This document shows positions 8,714-18,341 of a stretch of 64,000 nt of DNA, piece by piece. The position numbers were made by a program, and so were the translations under genes. This DNA comes from Phaeobacter sp. (GTDB lineage: Bacteria > Pseudomonadota > Alphaproteobacteria > Rhodobacterales > Rhodobacteraceae), in assembly GCF_022825805.1 (NCBI RefSeq), contig NZ_JAJDWC010000122.1, forward strand, positions 1 through 64,000. Reading direction: 5' to 3'. The notes below the pieces were generated by a model. The model ran no database searches. It saw only the letters and a list, made by a program, of their open reading frames with translations, and had not been told where the DNA came from. The first letter of the stretch is position 1; the number at the start of each line of letters is the position of its first letter.

Positions 8714-10486
8714 CTAGAACAGCGCAAAGATCGGATCAGAGAACCCGGCCGACGCCTGTGGTGAGTTCAGTTCACTGAGCAGTAGGAAGCGGTTGCGGAA
8801 ATCTTCCATCTTGCTTGGATCTTCGATCAGATCCTTCGGATGGGTGGTCCCAAACCTGATGTCCATGCGGTCTTTCATCTCTTGCACCTGCCGGTCCACA
8901 TCCAATTGTCCAAAGCTGGACGGCAGGTTGAGCGCGGATTCGAACACCGTTTTCAGCGGCGGCGACCCGATGATGCCGTACCAATGCGCATCCTCACTGC
9001 CCCCGATGTCCACAATCGCCTGCAACTCTCGCTCCAGCGCCAAGGCCAGCCGCATATTTGGATCGCTTTCACCAATGGCGATTTCAAAATTCCGGTCGGT
9101 GTAGAGCTGCGAAACTTCCTCTGCAAAACCGGGGGGATAGGTCCGCCCGGTGTCGCCTGGGTTGAAGTTGAAGGCGTTGGCCATCGATTTCACACCGGGG
9201 TCCCGGTGCAAATTCGCATAGGACACGTCAGACGAGAGATCCGATTCGAACGCTTTGATCATGACACCGAAATCCAGCGAGCGATTGCCGATGTTGAAGA
9301 TCTCCAGCCCGGCCTCAAAAGCGTCAAAATCAAACACAAAGCTCTGCGGCGCAACATAGTTGCCCAGCTTGCCATCCACCTCATCTGCAAACGTCTGCAT
9401 CCTGCTCGGACTTGCAGGCCATTCGGTCTGATAGGCTTCGGCAAAATCGCGATAAATCAAATTTCCCGGCTGGTTGACGAAAGACGCCGGATCAGACAGG
9501 TCGGATTCCAGAACCTGCCGCAAAACATCCTCTCCCGGATTTGTCAGGAAAAACTGATCCAGTGATTCCTCTAGCAGTTCGGGCCGGGCAAACAGCTCAT
9601 CTGGGCTGGTGAAACTGTTGATATCCGGCGCGCCAAAGCCGAAGGCCCGTGACATTGCCAGATAACGGGTATCCTCCTGCTGATTGACCGGCGACTCCGG
9701 ATCATAGGGGTCTGATTCCAGCATCCGTTTCAGGAAAATCGGGTTGATGTATTCCAGATCATAGGTATCGATAACCGCTTGCAGCAGATCGTCATTGGCC
9801 AGCAGTTCATCCGCATTGGCTGGCCCGCTGCCATCGTTCATGGCGACAAATTCGCCCACAAGCGTCTCGATCTCGCTGTCGTATTCAGCCGGTTGGTTGA
9901 ACTTAAACGCAGCCGCAAACTCCGCCAGTTTTGGATCGCTCAACCGGTTTGCGAAGGAATCGGGATCCGACAGATCGGATTCCAGCACGCGCATCAAAAA
10001 GAACTCGTTGCCTGCGTATTTCTGCATCCCAAAATCATCCAGCGCCTCATTGAGCAGGGTCTGGTTGGACAGCAGATCTTCGGGGCTGGCGACATTGACA
10101 TAGGCCGCTTCGGCCGCATTGCTGGGCAACTGCGGGCCATCACCACCAAAACCAAAGGTCTGCGCCAGACCCAAATAGCGGCTGTCGTTCAAACGGTTGG
10201 CCAGTGACGTCGGCTCGGACAGATCCGATTCCAGCACCTGTTTGATGAAGGCACGGTTGTTGATGTCTTCTTCCAGACCAAACGCGCCGAGCGCCACCTG
10301 CAACACATTGTAGTCGTTCAGCAACTGATCCGCAGTCTGGATGTTTTCGATCTTCGCGCTGAATTCCTGCAGCGAACGATCCAAGATCGGCGACTGTTCA
10401 TAAATCCGCTGTTGTTGATCCCGGGTCCGATCCAGAAAGTTCCATCCGGCAATGCCGCTTCCCAGCACATAGGGTGTAAAGGTCAC
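8714..10486 (-). CDS. Flagellar-associated DUF1217 protein with six repeats
   Basis: A 590-residue protein of the DUF1217 family, usually found in alphaproteobacterial flagellar clusters. The start is a GTG at 10486 with AGGAG nine bases upstream; the frame above it is unrelated. The protein has six degenerate repeats centred on the LESDLSDPxSFAN motif: residues about 85, 168, 257, 326, 413 (FESD) and 515 (FESA). Each is followed by a helix ending in an AFxF-like pattern and preceded by a segment like DELLANDDLLQAVIDTY. It has no signal peptide. No flagellar genes lie nearby, so here it is an outlier. The molecular function is unknown; a surface or secreted structural role is inference only. 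Confidence 0.85.
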   Translation of the reverse strand: MTFTPYVLGSGIAGWNFLDRTRDQQQRIYEQSPILDRSLQEFSAKIENIQTADQLLNDYNVLQVALGAFGLEEDINNRAFIKQVLESDLSEPTSLANRLNDSRYLGLAQTFGFGGDGPQLPSNAAEAAYVNVASPEDLLSNQTLLNEALDDFGMQKYAGNEFFLMRVLESDLSDPDSFANRLSDPKLAEFAAAFKFNQPAEYDSEIETLVGEFVAMNDGSGPANADELLANDDLLQAVIDTYDLEYINPIFLKRMLESDPYDPESPVNQQEDTRYLAMSRAFGFGAPDINSFTSPDELFARPELLEESLDQFFLTNPGEDVLRQVLESDLSDPASFVNQPGNLIYRDFAEAYQTEWPASPSRMQTFADEVDGKLGNYVAPQSFVFDFDAFEAGLEIFNIGNRSLDFGVMIKAFESDLSSDVSYANLHRDPGVKSMANAFNFNPGDTGRTYPPGFAEEVSQLYTDRNFEIAIGESDPNMRLALALERELQAIVDIGGSEDAHWYGIIGSPPLKTVFESALNLPSSFGQLDVDRQVQEMKDRMDIRFGTTHPKDLIEDPSKMEDFRNRFLLLSELNSPQASAGFSDPIFALF

Positions 10487-10698
10487 GCGCCTGTCTCCTG
10501 CTTGCAAACGGTCCCGCCATCGCAGGGGGCAATGGCAATCGGGATCATGTTCCCAGCCGCATCTTACGCGCAAAGCGGTGAACAAATGCTAAAACACACT
10601 CAGGTTTATTCGCCCAAAACGGCAGTCAGGCTGCAGGCGTGTCCGCTCTGGCTGCACCATAGCAGGCGAACAGCAGCGGCAACTTAGCCAACCAGCAC

Positions 10699-11556
10699 TC
10701 ACTCGGAGGGGCGGCAGGCCAATGTTGCCGCGAGCCCCTCATCAGGATCAAAAGGACCCAAGTCACGCCGCTGCAGGGCACCGTTTTGCAGACGCACGCC
10801 AATCACACGCGTCCATCCCGCGTTCTGGAGCACAAGCTCCTCAGCACCCGCGCAACTGCGCAGGCCCGAGGTGATAAAATCCTCACCAATCCGGTGGTTT
10901 GTCAGACCAGAGGCAGAGGCCACCTGCCGCAACGCGCCCGCCCGGTAACGCCACACCCGCAACTGGCGCGCCAGATGTGGACGATCCACATAGGCGATTT
11001 CGATATGTCCATCCCCGTCCAGATCTGCCGCTGCGATCGGCGCCAGCCAGCGAAACCGGGTGCCAATCGGCGGCGTGGCGGCGATTTCCTGCAGAGTTTC
11101 CCCCTCCAGGGCGAAGATCACCAACCGTGCGCCAAGGCGCGGATCACTCTCAATGGCGACGACCTCTGGCGCGCCATCGCCGGTCACATCCCACAGCCGC
11201 GGCGCCAGATCCTCAAAAACCGGACCAGCCTCGGGCAATTGCACGCGATAGGTTTGGCCGCGATCATCCTGCGCGACCAAAGCGGCGTATTCGATGTCAT
11301 CACCTAGCACACCATGCGGGTAGTGATCTGTCGGGTCGTCATACTGCGCGGCGACCAGCACGGGAGACGTATTTGTTGCAGCCCCGCTGGACTGCGCCGA
11401 TAGGCCAAGACCGGCAAGGCTGAGCGCCACTGCGCAAGCAAAGCGCCCGCAATACGCAGGCAGCAGACTGTGGGCGCGCCGCGTCCGAGCAGGCCGAATA
11501 GCGGCGACGCCGCCCATCCGCCCTGCAATACCCCAGATCATGGCGCGCCCAGCCAT
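10699..11556 (-). CDS. Secreted FG-GAP/VCBS-type repeat protein
   Basis: A 285-residue protein. After an Arg-rich start there is a hydrophobic segment (FACAVALSLAGLGLSAQ) that reads as a signal peptide, so the true start may lie somewhat inside the frame. The mature part has calcium-loop-like repeats typical of FG-GAP/VCBS beta-propellers: WDVTGDGAPEVVAIE and AAADLDGDGHIEIAYVD. Probably an exported beta-propeller of unknown ligand. It lies three bases from the ferredoxin stop on the same strand, so the two may be co-transcribed. Confidence 0.7.
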   Translation of the reverse strand: MAGRAMIWGIAGRMGGVAAIRPARTRRAHSLLPAYCGRFACAVALSLAGLGLSAQSSGAATNTSPVLVAAQYDDPTDHYPHGVLGDDIEYAALVAQDDRGQTYRVQLPEAGPVFEDLAPRLWDVTGDGAPEVVAIESDPRLGARLVIFALEGETLQEIAATPPIGTRFRWLAPIAAADLDGDGHIEIAYVDRPHLARQLRVWRYRAGALRQVASASGLTNHRIGEDFITSGLRSCAGAEELVLQNAGWTRVIGVRLQNGALQRRDLGPFDPDEGLAATLACRPSE

Positions 11557-11558
11557 AA

Positions 11559-12390
<832 letters not shown>

Positions 12391-12413
12391 ACACAGGGCA
12401 AAACGACAAGACG

Positions 12414-13010
12414 ATGGCTTTTTCACAGCACCTCCTGCGATCCTTCCGGCTCCTGGCCGGGATGGCTGTGCTGTCTGCGTGCAGTGGCACGACCGGAACG
12501 CTGGGCCGGGATGCAACCGAAGTCAGCCGCACCGCGGAAACAAACCCTGCCGCCGAAATCGGCTCTGCCCCAATCGGATCCGGCACAAGCAGAGCCGGCA
12601 CAAATGGGCCAGCCGGTGCGCCACCGGGCAGCTGCTGGTCGACCTACACCAGCCCCGCGGTGATCGAAACCGTCACCGTTCAGGTGATGACCCACCCGGC
12701 CCGACTGGCCCCGGATGGCACCGTCGAACGCCCGGCCCGGTTCCGCCGGGAAAGCCGCCAAAGCATCGTGGAACAGCGCCGCGACAGCTGGTTTGAAATC
12801 CCCTGCCCGGCGCTGCTGACCCCGGACTTCATCGGATCAGTGCAACGGGCCCTGGCCGTGCGCGGCCTGTATGACGGACCAATTTCCGGCGTGATGGACC
12901 CGCCCACCCGGACCGCCATTCGCCGCTACCAGCAGCAGGATGGTTTCTTCAATGATGAGCTGTCGCTGGTCAGCGCACGCAAATTGGGACTAATCGCGAT
13001 TGACTACTAA
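12414..13010 (+). CDS. Peptidoglycan-binding domain lipoprotein
   Basis: A 198-residue protein starting MAFSQHLLRSFRLLAGMAVLSAC, a lipoprotein signal with lipobox LSAC (Cys23). A low-complexity Gly/Thr/Ala stretch follows. The C-terminal ~70 residues form a PG_binding_1 domain (SVQRALAVRGLYDGPISGVMDPPTRTAIRRYQ). Likely membrane-anchored in the periplasm and tethered to the cell wall; it carries no enzyme domain. Its stop codon overlaps the start of the Crp-type regulator gene by 11 bases, suggesting translational coupling. Confidence 0.85.
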   Translation: MAFSQHLLRSFRLLAGMAVLSACSGTTGTLGRDATEVSRTAETNPAAEIGSAPIGSGTSRAGTNGPAGAPPGSCWSTYTSPAVIETVTVQVMTHPARLAPDGTVERPARFRRESRQSIVEQRRDSWFEIPCPALLTPDFIGSVQRALAVRGLYDGPISGVMDPPTRTAIRRYQQQDGFFNDELSLVSARKLGLIAIDY

Positions 13011-13776
13011 ACGACCCTCTGCACCTGGATCGAACCTGGCAAGCCCGGTGGACGCCACGGCCATAAACACGGCCACGACCACGGCCACGGCGGCCGGTGC
13101 TGCGCTGCGCCGCAAATGGATGTTGCCCAACCGTGGTTTCCTGTCGGCCGCGTCAGACCGGCTGCTGCAGATCCTCGATCAGAAAGCCAGCGAGATCCTG
13201 CTACAAAACGGTGAGGTTCTGTTTGCACAGGGCGATGATGGAGATGCGCTTTATGCCATTCTGGGCGGGGCGATTGAATTCTCCACCCTCTCATCCACCG
13301 GTCGGAAACTGTCGCTCGACATCATGCGCGCAGGCGCTGTGTTTGGCGAAATCGCGCTGTTTGATCCCGGACCACGCACGGCAACGGCAATGGCTCTGGA
13401 GCCCAGCCGCCTGCGACGGCTGCGCAATCGCGATGTGCTCGATCAGCTGCAGGACCACCCCGATCTGGCGGGCGATCTGCTGCGTCTGGCCGGGCAGCGG
13501 ATGCGCTGGATGAACACCCAGCTGTCCGAGCAGGTGTTCCTGCCGATGCCGGTGCGATTGGCGCGCAAACTGCTGCATCTGGCCCCTGATAGCGGGAATG
13601 GCCATCTCAACCTGTCGCAAAGCGAATTGGCCGAATTTGTGGGGGCCACCCGCGAAGCGGTGTCAAAGACGCTGTCCCAGTGGAAGCGCAGCGATGTGCT
13701 GGACATCGGGCGCGGCAGTCTGACCATTCGCGACCGTCAGGCGCTGCTGCTGCTGGCGGACCCGGATATCAGCTGA
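13000..13776 (+). CDS. Crp/Fnr-family transcriptional regulator
   Basis: A 258-residue regulator. The cyclic-nucleotide-binding fold covers about 55-165 (FAQGDDGDALYAILGGAIEF, AGAVFGEIALFD). A winged helix-turn-helix follows at about 200-245, with recognition helix ATREAVSKTL. Arg-Glu at its start matches the CRP residues that read GTGA, so CRP-like target sites (TGTGA-N6-TCACA) are expected. No FNR-type cysteine cluster is seen. The called start is a TTG overlapping the upstream gene; the N-terminal ~40 residues are Thr/Ala-rich and encoded partly by an in-frame 12-bp repeat, and ATG at 13120 is an alternative start. Effector unknown. Confidence 0.88.
   Translation: MTTKRPSAPGSNLASPVDATAINTATTTATAAGAALRRKWMLPNRGFLSAASDRLLQILDQKASEILLQNGEVLFAQGDDGDALYAILGGAIEFSTLSSTGRKLSLDIMRAGAVFGEIALFDPGPRTATAMALEPSRLRRLRNRDVLDQLQDHPDLAGDLLRLAGQRMRWMNTQLSEQVFLPMPVRLARKLLHLAPDSGNGHLNLSQSELAEFVGATREAVSKTLSQWKRSDVLDIGRGSLTIRDRQALLLLADPDIS
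13057..13092. repeat. In-frame 12-bp tandem repeat inside the Crp-type gene
   Basis: Three units: ACGGCCATAAAC, ACGGCCACGACC, ACGGCCACGGCG. They encode the Thr/Ala-rich N-terminal extension of the regulator, if the upstream TTG start is used. Confidence 0.7.
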
Positions 13777-13847
13777 CCTGCTCAACCAACTCGCTTCGCT
13801 AACCTGCTCAGCTAACCCGTGGTGCGCCTGCGGTTTTTTGCGAGCTT

Positions 13848-13863
13848 TGTGAACTCGGTCACA
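13848..13863. promoter_or_regulatory. Perfect CRP-type palindrome TGTGA-N6-TCACA
   Basis: TGTGAACTCGGTCACA matches the CRP consensus in all ten fixed positions. It lies 72 bases downstream of the Crp-type regulator gene and about 80 bases upstream of a strong plus-strand terminator, with no protein gene between them. Confidence 0.6.
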
Positions 13864-14003
13864 GAGCAACGCTGCGTTCTGCGCCACTGTCGCCCCCAGG
13901 CAAGCGTTGATCGTTCCATCCCTAGACTTGCCTGTCCCTTCTTGAGCCATGTGCCAACCCGGATCCCCAACTCAGATCCACAGTGGTTGCACATGGCTTT
14001 TTT
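13864..14003 (+). ncRNA. Candidate small RNA (hypothetical)
   Basis: The stretch between the perfect CRP-type palindrome and the factor-independent terminator at 13945-14003 contains no plausible protein gene. A short regulated transcript of roughly 100-140 bases is an economical explanation. No convincing -35/-10 pair was found, so the 5' end is unknown. The alternative is that this is simply the long 3' untranslated region of the regulator mRNA. Confidence 0.3.
13945..14003 (+). terminator. Factor-independent terminator
   Basis: The left arm 13945-13959 (AGCCATGTGCCAACC) pairs with 13985-13998 (GGTTGCACATGGCT), with one bulged base, and is followed by a run of six T. It ends either the Crp-type regulator mRNA or a short transcript starting downstream of it. 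Confidence 0.75.
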
Positions 14004-14100
14004 CTTTGCCCGCATCATCCCCCACACAGCCTGCCTGGTACAGCTGCGCAGATCGATCATTTGCCGCGGATACACACGGCATAGACTCGCACAAACGCAA

Positions 14101-14126
14101 AGAGGCCGTGCCAAGGCACGACCTCT
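14101..14126 (-). terminator. Terminator of the DegP-type protease gene
   Basis: A 12-bp stem, AGAGGTCGTGCC with GGCACGGCCTCT (minus-strand reading), with a two-base loop and one G-U pair, followed by TTTG. It lies about 90 bases past the protease stop. Confidence 0.6.
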
Positions 14127-14212
14127 GATCTTGTTCAAACTGATCTGCGCGACCCGCATTGGCCTATGTCATGAGGCAAAAGCGGGACAAGCGTTCAGGT
14201 ACACACCGCAGA

Positions 14213-15724
14213 TCACTCCGCCAGGTTCAACGCCACGAACCGTGGCTCACCCGCACGACGCACCAGCAGCAAAAGCGATTTGCGCCCGGCCTCGCGGGCC
14301 TCATCGATGCGGGTTTCCAGCTCGCGGATCGATGTCAGCTTCTGCTGGCCTGCCTCGGTGATGATGTCCCCTGCACGCAGACCTTTTTCAAAGGCTTCGC
14401 TGGCTTCGTCGACGTTGGTGATCACTAGGCCATCGGTGCCGTTTGGCACGTTCAGCTCTTCGCGCTGCTCATCGCTCAACCGGCTGACAGTCAGACCCAG
14501 CAGCTCCTGTTCCTGAACCTCTGGCGTGGCCTCTTCACCGCCTGTGTCACCCGCTTCGCGCTGCGCATCTTCGCGGCGTCCCAGGGTCACCCGCAGCGTT
14601 TCTGTCTTGCCTTCGCGGTAGACGACAACACGCACCGCTTTGCCGACCTCGGTGTTGCCAACCTGACGAACCAGCCCACGGGTGTCTTCGACCTCAGCAC
14701 CATCAAAAGACAAGATCACATCGCCCGCCAAGAGACCTGCATCTTTGGCCGGACCATCCGGCACGTCGGTGACCAGAGCCCCGGCAGCGGTTTCCAGACC
14801 CATGGCTTCGGCCACATCATCGGTCACATTCTGAATGCGAACGCCCAGCCAGCCGCGGCGTGTTTCACCGAACTCACGCAGTTGGTCGACCACTTTGGTC
14901 ACCACATTGGAGGCCATCGAAAAACCGATCCCGATGGAGCCACCGTTCGGGGACAGGATTGCCGTGTTCACACCGATCACTTCGCCATCCATGTTGAACA
15001 GCGGACCGCCAGAGTTGCCGCGATTGATCGCCGCATCGGTCTGGATGTAGTCATCATAAGATCCCGACAGCTCGCGATTGCGGGCGGATACGATCCCTGC
15101 GGAGACCGAAAACCCCTGCCCCAGCGGATTGCCCATCGCGACAACCCAATCGCCAACGCGGGCCAGATCGCTGTCACCAAACTTCACAAAGCTCAGCGGC
15201 ATTGGCGCTTCGACCTTCAGCAGGGCGATATCGGTGTTGGGGTCGGTGCCGACAACTTTGGCCGGCAGCAATTCCGCTGGCTGGCCTTCGCCGGGGAAGA
15301 ACTCAATCTCGATTTCATCGGCTTCTTCGATCACGTGGTTGTTGGTGACGATATAGCCATCTTCGGAAATCACGAACCCGGACCCGAGTGCCGAGGACCG
15401 GCGGGGACGGTTGCCCTGCTGGCCGTTACGATCCTGAAATTCGCGGAAAAAATCTTCGAACGGGGACCCTTCGGGCACGATGCCCTGCGGGCCGGTCCGC
15501 CCTTCGACCACGGTGGTCGTGGTGATATTGACCACAGCCGGGCTGACCTGATCGGCCAAAGGTGCCAGACTTTCGGGCCGGGCCTGTGCCATCGCCACCT
15601 GCGCCAGCACCATCATGGTGCTGAACACGGTCAGAAGCAGCCAGCGCAGCGCAGCGCTCTGCCCGTCCGGGCGGCGCATCACAGCGGCTCTGCTCTTAGT
15701 CTTGATGATAGTATGTGGCTGCAC
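14213..15724 (-). CDS. Do/DegP-type periplasmic serine protease
   Basis: A 503-residue HtrA-family protease/chaperone for misfolded envelope proteins. The start is a GTG at 15724, decided by AAGGAG seven bases upstream. An ATG 15 codons inside would also leave an intact signal peptide (LRWLLLTVFSTMMVLAQVAMA). Catalytic triad: His130 (TNNHVIEE), Asp165 (DPNTDIALLK) and Ser238 (NRGNSGGPL). Two PDZ domains follow, with loops RRGWLGVRIQ and LLGLTVSRL. It lies downstream of the hflK-hflC operon but behind that operon's terminator, so it has its own promoter. Family DegP/DegQ; which paralogue cannot be said. Confidence 0.95.
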   Translation of the reverse strand: MQPHTIIKTKSRAAVMRRPDGQSAALRWLLLTVFSTMMVLAQVAMAQARPESLAPLADQVSPAVVNITTTTVVEGRTGPQGIVPEGSPFEDFFREFQDRNGQQGNRPRRSSALGSGFVISEDGYIVTNNHVIEEADEIEIEFFPGEGQPAELLPAKVVGTDPNTDIALLKVEAPMPLSFVKFGDSDLARVGDWVVAMGNPLGQGFSVSAGIVSARNRELSGSYDDYIQTDAAINRGNSGGPLFNMDGEVIGVNTAILSPNGGSIGIGFSMASNVVTKVVDQLREFGETRRGWLGVRIQNVTDDVAEAMGLETAAGALVTDVPDGPAKDAGLLAGDVILSFDGAEVEDTRGLVRQVGNTEVGKAVRVVVYREGKTETLRVTLGRREDAQREAGDTGGEEATPEVQEQELLGLTVSRLSDEQREELNVPNGTDGLVITNVDEASEAFEKGLRAGDIITEAGQQKLTSIRELETRIDEAREAGRKSLLLLVRRAGEPRFVALNLAE

Positions 15725-16212
15725 GAAACTACTCCTTAGTTGTCGCCAAAAGACCACGCCGCGGCAATGCCAACCCAAGTGAGCCAAGTTCTTCTGCACC
15801 CTTGAACCGGTGGGAATAACGGCGGCGGTGACCGTTTATGTAGTCTTTCTCGGTGTCCTCACAACGAATGTTGCACGTTATCAAATTGAAGTGAAACCCG
15901 GTGAAGCCCTGCCACCATGAGTTTTTTCGCACCAAGCCCCCAGACCCGGCAAATGCCCGCCGATGGAGCACCAGACCCCGTGCCAGAAGATCTGCCCGAA
16001 CAGTGCATCAAACGCCGGTCAGCTCACGGGCAATGGCGGTATTGAGCTGTCGGCAAGAGAACGCGACTACCCGCAATCTGGCGCAAAACCTGCGCAACGC
16101 GCGCACAAAAAAGGGGCCGGACGGATCCGACCCCTTTGATTTATTTGGCTTGTTTGGTGCTGCCCTGCACGGTGCGTCTGTGGCGCGGCTCGCACAGACC
16201 TGCACTCAGCCT
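15725..16212. other. 488-bp spacer between hflC and the protease gene
   Basis: It holds the hflC terminator (16107-16138) and, nearer 15725, presumably the protease promoter. The small DUF2065 gene that many alphaproteobacteria carry here was looked for and is not present in a recognisable form. Confidence 0.5.
16107..16138 (-). terminator. Terminator of the hflK-hflC operon
   Basis: In minus-strand reading GGGGTCGGA pairs with TCCGGCCCC (one G-U pair), followed by six T. It lies about 75 bases after the hflC stop. Confidence 0.8.
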
Positions 16213-17106
16213 TTACTGGCCAGAACGTGGCACGCCCTCGGACGACTTCAGGTAGTTGAAGAATTCATTGTCCGGTGACAGCACCAGCGAGGAATTCCCA
16301 CCCTGCAGCGATCGCGCATAAGCGTTCAGGCTGCGATAGAAGTCGAAGAACTCGGGATCTGCACCATAGGCCTGGGCAAAGATACCGTTGCGCTCAGCGT
16401 CGGCCTCACCGCGGATAACTTCGGCTTCGCGCTCTGCTTCAGACACCAGTTCCACCACGGTCCGGTCCGCTTGCGCGCGCACCCGCTGGGCCGCCTCGTT
16501 ACCGCGGGCGCGTTCGTCGGTCGCTTCCCGCTCCCGCTCAGCGCGCATCCGGTCAAAGGTGGCGTCCAGGTTTTCGGTCGGCAGGTCCGTCCGCTTCAAG
16601 CGCACGTCGATCACCTCCAGGCCAACAGCCTGGGCGTTTTGGATGGCGCCATTTCGGATCCGCAGCATCAGCGCGGCACGGTCAGAGCTGAGGATGTCGT
16701 TCGAGCTGACAGAACCCAAGACCTCTCGTGTCTGCGCCCGCAGGATCGAATCAAGCCGTCGGCTTGCCACCGCAATCGCCTGCTCGCCGCCAGCACCGGT
16801 CGCTTCGCGGAACTGTTCCACGTTGGAAATCCGGTAGCGGGCAAAGGCATCCACCACCAAACGACGATCGTCCAATGGGGTGACTTCGAGCGGGTCCACA
16901 TCCAGGCTGAGGATCCGGTCATCATAGCTCACAACCGTATCAAGCACCGGCCATTTGAACCCCAGGCCCGGTTGTTCCTTCACGTCCACGACGCGACCAA
17001 ACCGCAGAACCAGGGCTTTTTGCCGTTCGTCCACAATGTAAATCGAAGACAGAACAACGCCCATAACAGCCGCAAGGGCAATCAGCAGAATATTGCTTTT
17101 TGTCAT
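16213..17106 (-). CDS. hflC: Protease modulator HflC
   Basis: A 297-residue SPFH/Band 7 membrane protein that, with HflK, forms the large cage around FtsH and tunes membrane protein degradation. An N-terminal signal anchor (ILLIALAAVMGVVLSSIYIV) is followed by the SPFH domain (RQKALVLRFGRVV) and a coiled coil rich in Arg/Glu/Ala (MRAEREREATDERARGNEAA). Its start overlaps the hflK stop by four bases (ATGA), so the pair is coupled. The length is normal. Confidence 0.95.
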   Translation of the reverse strand: MTKSNILLIALAAVMGVVLSSIYIVDERQKALVLRFGRVVDVKEQPGLGFKWPVLDTVVSYDDRILSLDVDPLEVTPLDDRRLVVDAFARYRISNVEQFREATGAGGEQAIAVASRRLDSILRAQTREVLGSVSSNDILSSDRAALMLRIRNGAIQNAQAVGLEVIDVRLKRTDLPTENLDATFDRMRAEREREATDERARGNEAAQRVRAQADRTVVELVSEAEREAEVIRGEADAERNGIFAQAYGADPEFFDFYRSLNAYARSLQGGNSSLVLSPDNEFFNYLKSSEGVPRSGQ

Positions 17107-18272
17107 TGGGAATCTCCCGAGCGACGCAATTCGTTCAGAGGCAGATAAGGCACGACGCCCTGACCACCCTGGCCACCGGCATTGTCATCAAGAATGATCT
17201 TGTCGACGCGGCCCAGGACCTCTTCCATGGTTTCCAGATAGAGACGCTTGCGGGTCACTTCCGGGGCTTTTTGGTATTCGCCCAAAACGGCGGTAAAGCG
17301 GGACGCCTCACCCTCCGCCTGGTTGACCACCTGGGCGCGATAGGCTTCGGCTTCTTCCATCAGCTGTGCGGCCTGACCACGGGCTTCGGCGAGCACACGG
17401 TTGGCATAGGCATCCGCCACGTTCTGCAGACGGTCGCGTTCCTGCTCAGCTGCCTGAACGTCACGGAAGGCGTCCAACACTGGCAGCGGCGGGTCCGCTT
17501 TGTCGAAGTTCACACGCACGATGTTCACGCCGGACTGGTAGCTGTTCAGCGTCTGCTGGATCAGCTCTTCCAAACGCTGCGAAATCGCACCACGGTCCCG
17601 GTTCAGGATCGGTGCGAGTTCGGACTGCGCGATGATCTCGCGCATCGCCGATTCAGACACCGCCCGGATCGTGGCGCGCGCATCACGCAGGTTGAACAGG
17701 AAATCCTTGGGGTCGTTGATGTTCCAGACAACCTGGAAATCGATGTCGACGATGTTTTCATCACCCGTCAGCATCAAACCTGCATCGCCACCACGGGCGC
17801 CGGTTCCGATGTCTTCGGTCTGTTCGCGGGTCACCTGCAGGACCTCGCGGGTCACAATCGGCCAGGGGGCAAAGTTCAGACCCGGATTGCCGGTGTCGTA
17901 GTATTCGCCCAACAGCAGCTCAACAGACTGCTCCTCCGGTTTCACGGTGTAAAAGCTGGAGGCCAGCCAGAGACCAACCGCCACCAGACCACCGATGGCC
18001 AAAGTGCCCTTTGTCAGCATGGGGCCACCGCCGCCAGAGCCGCCACGACCACCGCCGGTGCTGCCACCTCCGCCACCGCGACCGCCCATCAGGACGCGCA
18101 GCTGCTCCTGGCCTTTTTTGACCAGCTCGTCGATCTCGGGAATTTGCTGATCGTCTGGACGTCGACCACCGCCACCGCGGTTGTCGTCGCGACCACCATT
18201 GCTGTTGCCTCGGTTATCAGACCCGCCAGAAGAGCCGCCGCCCCCCCAGGGGCCACCATTATTGCCCGCCAT
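17103..18272 (-). CDS. hflK: FtsH protease activity modulator HflK
   Basis: A 389-residue partner of HflC. The cytosolic N-terminus is very Gly/Asn/Arg-rich (GNNGGPWGGGGSSGG and two further glycine tracts), followed by one transmembrane helix (LAIGGLVAVGLWLASSFY), the SPFH domain (VKPEEQSVELLLGEY) and a coiled coil (AQLMEEAEAYRAQVVNQAEG). Such a glycine-rich head is usual for HflK. First gene of hflK-hflC, 70 bases downstream of gor on the same strand. Confidence 0.95.
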   Translation of the reverse strand: MAGNNGGPWGGGGSSGGSDNRGNSNGGRDDNRGGGGRRPDDQQIPEIDELVKKGQEQLRVLMGGRGGGGGSTGGGRGGSGGGGPMLTKGTLAIGGLVAVGLWLASSFYTVKPEEQSVELLLGEYYDTGNPGLNFAPWPIVTREVLQVTREQTEDIGTGARGGDAGLMLTGDENIVDIDFQVVWNINDPKDFLFNLRDARATIRAVSESAMREIIAQSELAPILNRDRGAISQRLEELIQQTLNSYQSGVNIVRVNFDKADPPLPVLDAFRDVQAAEQERDRLQNVADAYANRVLAEARGQAAQLMEEAEAYRAQVVNQAEGEASRFTAVLGEYQKAPEVTRKRLYLETMEEVLGRVDKIILDDNAGGQGGQGVVPYLPLNELRRSGDSQ

Positions 18273-18341
18273 ATGTCTCCAATCCCTTTGCTGCCGCCCT
18301 TCGCGGCATGTGGTTTCTACCTGTGGTTTCTTGCCGAAAAA

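Noticed and set aside
15901..16278. A 125-codon plus-strand frame between the protease and hflC genes
   Set aside because: It crosses the hflC terminator and runs antisense into hflC; no ribosome site or protein-like composition.
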